A stretch of DNA of 64,000 nt from Variovorax sp. SG517. Lineage in GTDB: Bacteria > Pseudomonadota > Gammaproteobacteria > Burkholderiales > Burkholderiaceae_C. The translations under genes were made by a program, and so were the position numbers. The stretch lies in the NCBI RefSeq assembly GCF_013376045.1, contig NZ_JABMJG010000002.1, forward strand, positions 558,001 through 622,000, read 5' to 3'. How positions within the stretch are numbered: the first letter of the stretch is position 1; every line of letters begins with the position of its first letter. The notes under the pieces were generated by a model. The model made no database searches, was not told where the DNA came from, and worked only from the letters and a program-made list of their open reading frames with translations. This document shows positions 33,191-41,890 of the stretch, piece after piece.

Positions 33191-33823
33191 TCAGGTCGTG
33201 CAGGCAGTCGCCGAGGGATTCGCCCGCGCCGCGCTCACGCTGCGCGCCATCGCGGCTGCCGCCGCCGCCGTGACGCGCTGCGCTCCTTGCGCCACCGCGT
33301 CCATCCCGCTGCCCACCGCTTCGCCCAGGTTCAGCTGGCACACCACCGTGCGCGCCTCGTCCGAGCGCCGCAGCGTCCAGCTGAAGCCGGCGTCGACGCG
33401 GCCGCCTTCCACCGCATCGAACTGGCGCAGCTGCACCGCGATACGCCACACCGGCTGCGAGCCCTGTTTGCCGCCCCTGGTCACGTCGAGCGCGCCCAGC
33501 CGCCCGGCGATGCCGTTGGCCAGCGCGTCGCGCAGCTCGTTCTCGAAGGACGAGGCCCAGCGGTGCTGCTCCAGCACCTCGACCTGCACGCTGCCGTTGG
33601 GCTGGCGCACCACCATCTGCGGCCGCGCGAAGCGCTCGGGCACGGCCACGGGCGCGAGCTCGATGTAGAGCGGCGCGGCGCCGCCGACGGTCGAAGGCGC
33701 GGCATCGGCCGCGGCCAGCGGGCTCGCCAGCGTGTAGTAGTTGTCGGGCTTGCTGGCGCAGCCCGCGAGCACGGCCAGCAGTGCCGCTGTCGCGGCCGCG
33801 GATGCGATGTGGTTCTTCTTCAT
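33191..33823 (-). CDS. pqiC: PqiC-type outer-membrane lipoprotein (ABC-type transport auxiliary)
   Basis: A 210-residue lipoprotein with lipobox LLAVLAGCASKP (acylated Cys near 22) followed by DNYYTLASP, the family hallmark, and VAVPERFARPQMVVR. The ABC_trans_aux fold is present (SVQVEVLEQHRWASSFENELRDALANGIAGRLG). In the Pqi system PqiC is an octameric ring in the outer membrane onto which the PqiB tunnel docks for lipid transport. It is the last gene of the operon and its start overlaps pqiB by 4 bases. Confidence 0.92.
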   Translation of the reverse strand: MKKNHIASAAATAALLAVLAGCASKPDNYYTLASPLAAADAAPSTVGGAAPLYIELAPVAVPERFARPQMVVRQPNGSVQVEVLEQHRWASSFENELRDALANGIAGRLGALDVTRGGKQGSQPVWRIAVQLRQFDAVEGGRVDAGFSWTLRRSDEARTVVCQLNLGEAVGSGMDAVAQGAQRVTAAAAAAMARSVSAARANPSATACTT

Positions 33824-35481
33824 TTCTTGCCGTCGTCCGGTTTGCCGCGCAGCAGCGACTCTGGGTGGCGCTCGAGGTAGTCGGTCAGCACGCGCACCGA
33901 GCCCGCGGCCCGCGTGAGCTCCTGCAGCGTCTGGCGCATGTCCTGCTGCAGCGGCGAGTCGTCGGCCAGCGTGCGCTCGGCGCTGTTCACCGTCTTGCGC
34001 ACGTCCTTCATGGCCGCGGCCAGTTCGGGCGTGACGTCGTTGTTGATGCGGCTGACCGTCTGCTCGGTGGTCGTGAGCGTCTTGTTGAGCGAGGCGAGCG
34101 TGGTGCGCAGGTCGCCCGCGATCTGCTCGTAGGGCACCTTGTTGAGCTTGGTCGCGATCTCCTGCACCTGCGACTGGATCTCGTCGAGGCTGTTGGCCAC
34201 CGTGGGCAGCTCGATCGGGTTCTTCGACAGGTCGATCTTCGCGGGCGGCGCCTTCGGGAAGAAGTCGAGCGCCACGTAGACCTGGCCGGTCAGCAGGTTG
34301 CCGTTGCGCAGCTGGGCGCGCAGGCCCTTCTCGGCCAGGAAGCGCAGCCGCTCCTGCTGGGTGGCGCGCGACTCGGTGCCGCTCTCGCCCGCGCGGCGGC
34401 GCAGGCGGTCGGGGTAGACCTGCACCAGCACCGGCATGCGGAACTCGCGCTCGGCGCGGTCGAATTCCACGCCGATGGACTTGACCTCGCCGATCACCAC
34501 GCCGCGGAAGTCCACCGGCGCGCCCGGCGTGAGGCCGCGCAGCGACTGGTTGAAGTACATCAGCAGGGTCTGCGAGGGCCCGTCGGGCTCCTTCATGGCG
34601 GAAGACTCGTCCTGCGCCAGCGTGAAGGCCGCGTTCTCCTTGGCGACCGGGCCCATGGCGTCGTCGGGCGCCTGGAAGGCGATGCCGCCGAGCAGGATGG
34701 TCGCCAGCGACTGCGTGCGCAGCGTGAAGCCGCTGGCGCTGAGCTGCGCGTCGATGCCGCTGGCCTGCCAGAAGCGGGTGTTCATGCCCACGAACTTGTC
34801 GTACGGCGCGTTGACGAACACGCGCAGCGTCACGCCCCGTCCGTCGCCGTCGAGCTCGTAGGCCGCCACCTGGCCGACCTTGATGCGCCTGAAATACACC
34901 GGCGAACCCACGTCGAGCGAACCCACGTCGTTGGCGCGCAGCAGGAACTGCTTGCCCGAGTCGTCGCGCGTGACGATGGGCGGCGTCTCCAGGCCGGTGA
35001 ACTCGCCTGCCGTCTCCTTCGACACGCCCGCGTCGGCGCCGATGTAGGCGCCCGACAGCAGCGTGTTGAGCCCCGAGATGCCCGAGGTGTCCAGGCGCGG
35101 GCGCACCACCCAGAAGCGCGAGTCCTGCGCCGTGAAGCTCTGTGCGTCCTTGTTGAACTGCACCAGCACGCGCACGTGCGAGCGGTCGCGCGCCAGACGA
35201 AGGCTGGTGACCAGGCCGATCTGCACGTCCTTGTACTTGACGGCGGTCTTGCCGGCCTCCAGGCCCTCCGCGGTCTTGAAGGTCAGCACCACCTCGGGGC
35301 CGCGCTCCATGATGATCCGCGCCACCAGCGTGATGCCCACCAGCGCGGCCACGATGGGAATCAGCCAGATCAGCGACGGCAGCCACTCGCGCCGGCGCAC
35401 CACGCGCGGTTTGGGCAAGGGCGACTGGTCGGGCTGGCCGGACGGCGCCGCCCCGTCCCTGGATTGGTCTTCTTCACTCAT
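33820..35481 (-). CDS. pqiB: PqiB-type MCE protein (three MCE domains)
   Basis: A 553-residue protein with one N-terminal membrane anchor (LPSLIWLIPIVAALVGITLVA), three MCE repeats (recognisable at GLEAGKTAVKYKDVQIGLV, VGSPVYFRRIKVGQVAAYEL and PGAPVDFRGVVIGEVKSIG) and a long coiled-coil C-terminus (residues about 410-530). It forms a syringe-like periplasmic tunnel for lipids between the membranes. The start at 35481 overlaps the upstream pqiA gene by 4 bases. Size and domain count match E. coli PqiB. Confidence 0.95.
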   Translation of the reverse strand: MSEEDQSRDGAAPSGQPDQSPLPKPRVVRRREWLPSLIWLIPIVAALVGITLVARIIMERGPEVVLTFKTAEGLEAGKTAVKYKDVQIGLVTSLRLARDRSHVRVLVQFNKDAQSFTAQDSRFWVVRPRLDTSGISGLNTLLSGAYIGADAGVSKETAGEFTGLETPPIVTRDDSGKQFLLRANDVGSLDVGSPVYFRRIKVGQVAAYELDGDGRGVTLRVFVNAPYDKFVGMNTRFWQASGIDAQLSASGFTLRTQSLATILLGGIAFQAPDDAMGPVAKENAAFTLAQDESSAMKEPDGPSQTLLMYFNQSLRGLTPGAPVDFRGVVIGEVKSIGVEFDRAEREFRMPVLVQVYPDRLRRRAGESGTESRATQQERLRFLAEKGLRAQLRNGNLLTGQVYVALDFFPKAPPAKIDLSKNPIELPTVANSLDEIQSQVQEIATKLNKVPYEQIAGDLRTTLASLNKTLTTTEQTVSRINNDVTPELAAAMKDVRKTVNSAERTLADDSPLQQDMRQTLQELTRAAGSVRVLTDYLERHPESLLRGKPDDGKK

Positions 35482-36233
35482 GCTGGTTTCTCGTCCCTGT
35501 TTCCATGTGTCTGTGCACCTTCCTCTTCGTCGCGCAGGATGGCCTGGTCTTCCCTGCTGTCCCAGGTGAGCTTCGGGTCGAAGCTCAGCGAGGCCAGCAT
35601 CGTCAGCACCACCACCGAGCCGAAAGCCGCGATGCCCACGCCCGCGGTGATGACCGCGAAGCCCTGGATCTGCACCAGCCCCGTCAGCAGCGACACCACG
35701 AACACGTCGAGCATCGACCAGCGGCCGATGATCTCGATGATGTGATAGAGCTTCGCCCGCTCCCGCCGCCGCCAGCTGCTGCCGCGCTGCGCCAGCACCA
35801 CGAGCAGCAGCAGCACGGCCAGCTTGAACAGCGGCACCAGGAAGCTGGCAATGAAGACGATGGCCGCGAGCCCGTAGGCACCCGACACCCAGAAATAGAT
35901 CACCCCGCTCAGGATGGTGTCGTTCTGGGTGCCGAACAGTGTGCGCGTGATCATCACCGGCAGCAGGTTGGCCGGTATGTACATCATGCAGGCCGCGATG
36001 AGGAAGGCCCAGGTGAGCTTCAGGCTCTGCGGCTTGCGCGTGTGCAGGTGCGTGCCGCAGCGGCCGCAGGGCTCGCCGTCCTGCGCGTCCTTCCAGACGG
36101 CGCCGCAGTGGCGGCAGGCCATGTAGCCGAGCGAGGCAGCGGTGGGAGCCCGCGAGTCCTCGTCGTGATGGTGATGATCGCTGGAGGCCGCGAGGCTTCC
36201 GAGGCGCTGTCCGAAGCGGCCCAGCGGCTTCAT
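35478..36233 (-). CDS. pqiA: PqiA-family membrane protein, second half of a split PqiA
   Basis: A 251-residue protein: a His-rich stretch (SDHHHHDED), a zinc ribbon with C40/C43 and C56/C59 (CRHC, CGRC), then four membrane helices with the PqiA signature (YIPANLLPVMI, VIYFWVSGAYGLAAIVFIASFLVPLFKL). E. coli PqiA is one protein of two such halves; here each half is its own gene. It overlaps both neighbours by 4 bases. PqiA is the inner-membrane partner thought to feed lipids to PqiB. Confidence 0.9.
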   Translation of the reverse strand: MKPLGRFGQRLGSLAASSDHHHHDEDSRAPTAASLGYMACRHCGAVWKDAQDGEPCGRCGTHLHTRKPQSLKLTWAFLIAACMMYIPANLLPVMITRTLFGTQNDTILSGVIYFWVSGAYGLAAIVFIASFLVPLFKLAVLLLLVVLAQRGSSWRRRERAKLYHIIEIIGRWSMLDVFVVSLLTGLVQIQGFAVITAGVGIAAFGSVVVLTMLASLSFDPKLTWDSREDQAILRDEEEGAQTHGNRDEKPA

Positions 36234-36865
36234 GCCGATGCCCCACCCTTCTCTTCGGCCTTCGGCCGGAACGCCATTCCCCAGAACGCGCCCGGGTCGA
36301 ACGACAGCACCGCCGTCAGCATCACCGTGAGCGCCATGAAGGCCCACAGCGCCGGCCCCGGCACCACCGTCGCCATGCTCGAAAGCTTGACGATGGCCAC
36401 GAGAACGCCGAGCAGGAACACCTCGATCATTCCCCAGGGCCGCAGCGACTGCATCGCCCGCACCAGCAGCGCGAAGCCCACCGGCCGGTGCTCGCGGCTC
36501 AGCGGGATCAGCAGGTAGGCCAAGATGCAAAGCTGCAGCAAGGGAAAGAGAATGGTCGTGGCCAGCACCAGCAGCGCAACCAGCGACATGCCTTCGGCGC
36601 TCAGCGCCACCACGGCGCCGGCCAGCGTGGTCTGGCTGCGCAGGCCCTGAAGCTCGATCTCGACAATGGGAAACAGGTTCGCGATGGCGAACATGATGAG
36701 GCAGGCCACCGTCAGCGGAAGGATGCGGCGCTCCTGCTGGCCCGGGTGACGGTCGAGCTCGGTGCCGCAGCGGGGACAGCGCGCCACGTCGCGCGGCTCG
36801 AGCGGCGTGCGGGCGTAGACCGCGTCGCAGCCCGGGCAGACCACCGTTTCAGGTACTTCCTTCAT
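36230..36865 (-). CDS. pqiA: PqiA-family membrane protein, first half of a split PqiA
   Basis: A 211-residue protein with its own zinc ribbon (C10/C13 and C30/C33) and four helices bearing the PqiA motif (LTVACLIMFAIANLFPIVEIELQG, LVALLVLATTILFPLLQLCILAYLL). It is the first gene of the pqiAABC operon. The short gap to the MFS gene upstream (20 bases) means the operon may be transcribed through from there. The two half-genes probably form a heterodimer equal to one PqiA. Confidence 0.9.
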   Translation of the reverse strand: MKEVPETVVCPGCDAVYARTPLEPRDVARCPRCGTELDRHPGQQERRILPLTVACLIMFAIANLFPIVEIELQGLRSQTTLAGAVVALSAEGMSLVALLVLATTILFPLLQLCILAYLLIPLSREHRPVGFALLVRAMQSLRPWGMIEVFLLGVLVAIVKLSSMATVVPGPALWAFMALTVMLTAVLSFDPGAFWGMAFRPKAEEKGGASA

Positions 36866-36885
36866 GGGTGAGTACCCTAACTCAT

Positions 36886-38370
36886 TCAGCCGCCGTGGCT
36901 TGTCGTCCTGAGTCGCAGCGTGCTGAAAACCGCCGCAACCGCGGCAAAACTCGCCGCCAGCACCAGCGCCACCACCGGTCCGTGGCCGCCGTGCGGGCTC
37001 CAGACGCTGAAGACACCCGCCAGCACCACGGCGCCCAGGGTCTGCCCGGTGAGCCGGGCCGTGCCCAGCATGCCGCTGGCTGCACCACTGCGGTGCGCCG
37101 GCGGCGAGGTCACGATGGTGTGGTTGTTCGGCGACTGGAACAGCCCGAAGCCCAGCCCGCACAGCGCCATGCGCCAGGCGATGTCGGCATTGCCCGGATG
37201 TGCCGGCAGCGCCGCCAGCAGCGCCAGCCCGGTGGCCAGCAGGCCCAGCCCGATGCCGCCCAGCAGCCCGTCGGGGTAGCGCCCGATCAGCTTGCCCGCG
37301 ATGGGCGCCATCACCACGATGGCCAGCGGCCAGGCCGTGATCAGCAGGCCCGCCTCGATATGGCTGCGCCCATACACGTCCAGCAGCAGGAAAGGCAGCG
37401 CGATGTAGGCCAGCATCTGCGCGCAGAAGGCCGCCACCGAAGTGCCCATCGACAGCGCGAACACCGGAATGCGCAGCAGGTCGATGGGGAAAAGCGGCAC
37501 GGCCAGCTTGCGCTGGCGCCGGAGGTAGACGAAGCCCACGGCCACGCCGGCGAGCAGGATCGCCCAGGCCGAAGCCTGCGAACCGCCCGCGCCCTGCACC
37601 GCACCCTCGCGCACGCCCAGCCGGTCGGCGCCCAGGAACACCAGCGAGAACATCAGCACGTTGAGCGCCACGTCCACCGGCGAGAAGCGCAGCCCGGCGG
37701 CAGGCGCCACCCGGTTGAACGGCAGCGCCTTCATGCCCAGCGCGAAGGTGACGATGCCCAGCGGCACGTTGATGGCGAAGAGCCAGGGCCACGAAGCCAC
37801 CGACAGGATCGCCGCCGCCACCGAGGGCCCGGCCACCGACGAGGTGGCCACCACCAGCGAATTGATCGCCATGCCCTTGCCCAGCTGCGACGACGGGTAC
37901 GTGAGCCGCACCAGCGCCGCGTTCACGCTCATGATGCCGGCCGCGCCCAGGCCCTGGAAGGCGCGCGCCGCGATCAGCGTGCCCAGCGAGTTGGCAAAAG
38001 TGGCTGCCAGCGAAGACAGCGTGAACACAGCCATGCCGACCAGGTACACGCGCCGGTAGCCCACGAGGTCGCCCAGAGAGGCCAGCGGCAGAAGCATCAC
38101 CAGCGTGGCGATCTGGTAGGCGTTGACCACCCAGATCGATTGCGACGGGCTGGCGTTGAGCTCCCGCGCGATGCCCGGTAGCGCCAGGTTGACGATGGTG
38201 CCGTCGAGCACTGCCACGATCAGCCCGAGGATGATGACCAGCATCGCCCAGCCGCGCTCCGGCTGGGACAGTCCGTCGACGGGCCTTGGCGCCGTGTTGC
38301 CGCCGATGTTGTCGCCGTTGTTGTTGTCTTCGGCGGCCGGGAGCGCGGCGCCTGCGCGTACCGTGTTCAT
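36886..38370 (-). CDS. MFS multidrug exporter, DHA2 family
   Basis: A 494-residue, fourteen-helix transporter: VLDGTIVNLALPGI (DHA2 motif D1), LGDLVGYRRVYLVG (motif A) and SVAGPSVAAAILSVASWPWLFAINVP (motif C). The N-terminus is a polar Asn-rich tail. It shares one base with the Bcr/CflA gene (TGATG), so the two pumps are coupled. The substrate is unknown. Confidence 0.92.
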   Translation of the reverse strand: MNTVRAGAALPAAEDNNNGDNIGGNTAPRPVDGLSQPERGWAMLVIILGLIVAVLDGTIVNLALPGIARELNASPSQSIWVVNAYQIATLVMLLPLASLGDLVGYRRVYLVGMAVFTLSSLAATFANSLGTLIAARAFQGLGAAGIMSVNAALVRLTYPSSQLGKGMAINSLVVATSSVAGPSVAAAILSVASWPWLFAINVPLGIVTFALGMKALPFNRVAPAAGLRFSPVDVALNVLMFSLVFLGADRLGVREGAVQGAGGSQASAWAILLAGVAVGFVYLRRQRKLAVPLFPIDLLRIPVFALSMGTSVAAFCAQMLAYIALPFLLLDVYGRSHIEAGLLITAWPLAIVVMAPIAGKLIGRYPDGLLGGIGLGLLATGLALLAALPAHPGNADIAWRMALCGLGFGLFQSPNNHTIVTSPPAHRSGAASGMLGTARLTGQTLGAVVLAGVFSVWSPHGGHGPVVALVLAASFAAVAAVFSTLRLRTTSHGG

Positions 38371-39602
38371 CAGGCTTGCTGCGTCCTTCCTGTCTTGTCG
38401 GTCCGGCCCGTGGGCTCGGAGCGCACGCCGCCCAGCGTGAGCCAGGTCAGCACCAGCGCGATGAGCGCGCCGCCGGCCATGCCGGCCACCATCGGCAGCG
38501 GGCGGCCGTCGGTGAAGAGGCCCACCACCGCCATGGCCAGCGCACCGGTGAGCATCTGCAGCGTGCCCAGCAGCGCAGAGGCCGTGCCCGCGATGGCGCC
38601 GTGCATCTCGAGCGCGAGAACGCCGGTGGTCGGAATCACCAGGCCCATGAAGCCCGAGGCGATAAAGTACAGGACGATGAGCACCCAGATGCTGTCGCCG
38701 CCCATCGCGAAGTAGGCGAACATCGCGATCATCGCGGCGCCGCAGCACACCACGCCGAACTTGACGAGCTTGACCAACCCGTAGCGCTCGCCCAGCGCGC
38801 CGGTGAACTGCGAGGCGCCGATGAATGCGGCCGCGTTCACGCCGAAGGCCACGCTGTAGAGCGCGGGCGAGAGTCCGTAGTGGTCGATCATCACGAACGA
38901 CGAGTTCGCGAGGTAGGTGAAGAAGCCCGCCATCGCGAAGCTGCCGATGAACACCAGCCCGAGGTAGTGCGTGTCGCGCAGCAGCAGCCAGTAGGCCGAC
39001 AGCGCACTGCCGAGGCTGCTTTCCACGCGCTCCGAAGCCGGGCGGGTTTCGTCGAGCAGCTTGACCATCATCGCGAGGCCGGCCACGGCCGCGATGGTCA
39101 CGGCCCAGAACACGCCGCGCCAGCCGGCGAACGCGATCACGGCGCTGCCCGCGAGAGGCGCGAGGATCGGCGACACGCTGAACACCAGCATCAGCAGCGA
39201 CATCAGCCGCGCGGCGTCGGTGCCGGTGTGCAGGTCGCGCACCACCGCGCGCGGAATCGCCATGCCGGCCGCGGCGCCCAGGCCCTGGATGAAGCGCAGC
39301 ACGATCAGCGTCTGGATGTCGGTCGCCAGCGCGCAGCCGATGCTCGCCAGCGCGAACAGCAGCAGCCCCGCGTACAGCGGCGGCTTGCGGCCCACCATGT
39401 CGGAGACCGGCCCGTACAGCAGTTGCCCCGCACCCAGCGAAAGGAAGAAGGCCGTGAGGCTCATCTGCACCGCGCCGATGTCGGCGTGCAGGCTCTGTCC
39501 GATGGCCGGCAGCGCCGGCAGGTACATGTCGATGGCGAATGGCCCTATGGCCGAGAGCAGGCCCAGCAGCAGGGCCATCTTGAAGAAGGGGGAAGAACGC
39601 AT
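38370..39602 (-). CDS. Bcr/CflA-family drug efflux MFS transporter
   Basis: A 410-residue, twelve-helix transporter with the family marks: GPFAIDMYLPALPAIGQSL in helix 1, YGPVSDMVGRKPPLYAGL (motif A) and LVFSVSPILAPLAGSAVIAFAGWRGVFW (motif C). Bcr/CflA members export bicyclomycin, chloramphenicol, sulfonamides or cysteine-like compounds. It overlaps the next MFS gene by one base; 72 bases separate it from the LLM monooxygenase upstream. Confidence 0.92.
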   Translation of the reverse strand: MRSSPFFKMALLLGLLSAIGPFAIDMYLPALPAIGQSLHADIGAVQMSLTAFFLSLGAGQLLYGPVSDMVGRKPPLYAGLLLFALASIGCALATDIQTLIVLRFIQGLGAAAGMAIPRAVVRDLHTGTDAARLMSLLMLVFSVSPILAPLAGSAVIAFAGWRGVFWAVTIAAVAGLAMMVKLLDETRPASERVESSLGSALSAYWLLLRDTHYLGLVFIGSFAMAGFFTYLANSSFVMIDHYGLSPALYSVAFGVNAAAFIGASQFTGALGERYGLVKLVKFGVVCCGAAMIAMFAYFAMGGDSIWVLIVLYFIASGFMGLVIPTTGVLALEMHGAIAGTASALLGTLQMLTGALAMAVVGLFTDGRPLPMVAGMAGGALIALVLTWLTLGGVRSEPTGRTDKTGRTQQA

Positions 39603-39674
39603 TGAACCGATTGTCGCGAAGCGCGGCGATCGGTGCAGGCGTGGGGTCGGCCGGGGGCGGTTCAGCCCGCCTTG

Positions 39675-41006
39675 CTAATTCTGGGCAAAGAAACGGTTGC
39701 CGGGCCGTGGCAGCCCGAGATTCTCGCGCAAGGTACGACCTTCGTATTCGCGCCGGAAGATGCCGCGGCGCTGCAGCTCGGGCACCACCTTGTCGACGAA
39801 GGCGTCGAGCCCGCCGGGCAGCCAGGGGAACATCACGTTGAAGCCGTCGCAGCCCTCGCTTTCCAGCCACTCCTGCATGCCGTCTGCAATGGTCTGCGCG
39901 GTGCCGACGAAGGCCAGGCCGCCGTAGCCGCCCAGGCGCTGCGCCAGCTGGCGCACGGTGAGGTTCTCGCTGCGGGCCAGCTCGATCACGCGGGCGCGGC
40001 CGCTCTGGCTCGCGTTGGTCTCGGGCACATCGGGCAGCGGGCCGTCGGGGTCGAACTTCGACGCATCGTGGCCCAGCGCGATCGAGAGCGACGCGATGGC
40101 GCTGTCGTAATGCACGAGGCTGTCGAGCTTCGCGCGGATGGCGCGTGCCTCTTCCACCGTGTCGCCCACCACCACGAAGGCGGCCGGCAGGATCTTGAGG
40201 TGGTCGGGGTCGCGTCCTATCGCGCGCATGCGGCCCTTGATGTCTGCATAGAGACTGCGCGCGCCGGCCAGCGTGCCCGGCGCGGCGAACACCGCTTCGG
40301 CGGTCTCGGCCGCAAGCTGCCGCCCCGCCTCCGACGCGCCCGCCTGCACGATCACCGGCCAGCCCTGCACCGGCCGCGCGATGTGCAGCGGGCCGCGCAC
40401 CGACAGGTACTTGCCCTTGTGGTTCAGCACGTGCAGCTTCGCCGGATCGAAGAAGCGGCCGCTTTCGACGTCGCGCTCGAAGGCGTCGTCGGCCCAGCTG
40501 TCCCACAGGCCGGTGACCACGTCGTAGAACTCGCGGGCGCGGGCATAGCGCTCGTCGTGTTCCATGTGGTCGTCGCGGCCGAAGTTCAGTGCGGCGTCGG
40601 GGTTGGAAGTGGTCACGATGTTCCAGCCCGCGCGGCCTTCGCTCAGGTGGTCGAGCGAGGCGAAGCGGCGCGCGATGTGGAACGGCTCGTCGAAGGTGGT
40701 CGAGGCCGTGGCCACCAGCCCGATGTGCCGCGTGTGTTGCGCCAGCGCCGACAGCAGCGTGAACGGCTCGAACGATGTCACCGTGTGGCTGCGCTGCAGC
40801 GCGGCCACCGGCATGTTCAGCACCGCGAGGTGGTCGGCCATGAAGAAGGCGTCGAATCTGCCCCGCTCCAGCGTCTGCGCCAGCTGCTTCAAGTGCGCGA
40901 AGTTGAAGTTCGCGTCGGGCCACGCGCCGGGATAGCGCCAGGCGCCGGTGTGGATGCTCACGGGGCGCATGAAGGCGCCCAGCCGCAGTTGCCTTGCGGT
41001 GCTCAT
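39675..41006 (-). CDS. LLM-class flavin monooxygenase (NtaA/SnaA/DszA type)
   Basis: A 443-residue TIM-barrel flavin-dependent monooxygenase that needs a separate FMN reductase. Typical sequence: LGAFMRPVSIHTGAWRYPGA, RGRFDAFFMADHL, GLVATASTTFDEPFHIARRFASLDHLS, GRAGWNIVTTSNPDAALNFG, VIVQAGASEAGRQLAAETAEAVFAA. The group attacks sulfonates, chelators and heterocyclic sulfur compounds. It is the third gene of a tight SDR-CmcJ-LLM set (gaps of 13 and 10 bases). No reductase gene lies in the window. Confidence 0.92.
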   Translation of the reverse strand: MSTARQLRLGAFMRPVSIHTGAWRYPGAWPDANFNFAHLKQLAQTLERGRFDAFFMADHLAVLNMPVAALQRSHTVTSFEPFTLLSALAQHTRHIGLVATASTTFDEPFHIARRFASLDHLSEGRAGWNIVTTSNPDAALNFGRDDHMEHDERYARAREFYDVVTGLWDSWADDAFERDVESGRFFDPAKLHVLNHKGKYLSVRGPLHIARPVQGWPVIVQAGASEAGRQLAAETAEAVFAAPGTLAGARSLYADIKGRMRAIGRDPDHLKILPAAFVVVGDTVEEARAIRAKLDSLVHYDSAIASLSIALGHDASKFDPDGPLPDVPETNASQSGRARVIELARSENLTVRQLAQRLGGYGGLAFVGTAQTIADGMQEWLESEGCDGFNVMFPWLPGGLDAFVDKVVPELQRRGIFRREYEGRTLRENLGLPRPGNRFFAQN

Positions 41007-41016
41007 CGGACAGGCG

Positions 41017-41877
41017 CTACTCGCCGGCGGGCCAGAACACGAGCGCGCGCAACTCGATGCTGCGGCGCGGCGGCGCTTCCGGCGAACCCGTCGGGTCTTC
41101 GAAGGCGGTGTGCGCGGTGTAGCGCGCCACGCCCTTTTCGAGCGAGTCGTAGATCTTCAGCAGCAGCGCCTCGTCGGGCCTCAGCCTCGGGAACCAGTAC
41201 CACTGGTGCTCGGGGTTCCAGGTGAAGGAATAGGTCTCGCCCACCTTGTCGGGATAGACCAGGTCGCTGGGCACCAGGTCCTTCGGCGAGATGGAACGCG
41301 CGTCGCACAGCGCGAGCGGCAGGCGCTCCACCGTGGCCAGCGGCCGCCACAGGTTGACGATCGCGAAGCGGTGCTTCAGGCGCTCCTCGGCCTCTTCGGG
41401 CGGCAGGTGGTCGCGCACGCGGCGCGGCGCCGAGACGAAAGTCTGGTCGTTGTGCACGCGCCGCACCGGTTCGCGCAGCTCGGCCGTGCGACGCGAGCCC
41501 TGCGCGCTGTCGCGCAGCGTGTGGTCGAACACCACGATCTTCTCGGCGCCCGTCACGTCGCGCAGCAGCGCCTCGGCCTCGCGGTAGTAGATGTCGCGGA
41601 TCGCGGCGTCCTGCGAGAAATCGGCGAGCACGCTGCGGTGCGATATCTGCGTGAAGCCGCTGCGGTCGAGCGTCAGCTCGTTCAGCGCCACCAGCGGCCG
41701 TCCGTCGCGGATCGTCACGCGGCGCGGCTCCAGTTCGCCGGTCACCCAGGGCGTGCCGGGCGGCGGCTCGAATGTGTAACTCACGGGCCGGCCCTGGCCC
41801 GCCTTCAGGTAGTTGAGCTCCGCTTCCACCGAGGGCAGCGTAGCGGCCAGCATCTGTCCATTGGACCCAACGCTCAT
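41017..41877 (-). CDS. CmcJ/NvfI-family oxygenase-like protein
   Basis: A 286-residue protein of the CmcJ/NvfI family, relatives of 2-oxoglutarate-dependent enzymes found in cephamycin and fungal meroterpenoid synthesis: IVVFDHTLRD, REPVRRVHNDQTFVSAPRRVRDHLP, RFAIVNLWRPL, YSFTWNPEHQWYWFPRLRPDEALLLKIYDS, ARYTAHTAFEDP. The His/Asp pair in HND and the later His of AHTAF are likely iron ligands. The start at 41877 follows the SDR by 13 bases. Probably acts in the same catabolic pathway as the LLM enzyme; the substrate is unknown. Confidence 0.82.
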   Translation of the reverse strand: MSVGSNGQMLAATLPSVEAELNYLKAGQGRPVSYTFEPPPGTPWVTGELEPRRVTIRDGRPLVALNELTLDRSGFTQISHRSVLADFSQDAAIRDIYYREAEALLRDVTGAEKIVVFDHTLRDSAQGSRRTAELREPVRRVHNDQTFVSAPRRVRDHLPPEEAEERLKHRFAIVNLWRPLATVERLPLALCDARSISPKDLVPSDLVYPDKVGETYSFTWNPEHQWYWFPRLRPDEALLLKIYDSLEKGVARYTAHTAFEDPTGSPEAPPRRSIELRALVFWPAGE

Positions 41878-41890
41878 GCGATGTGACTCC

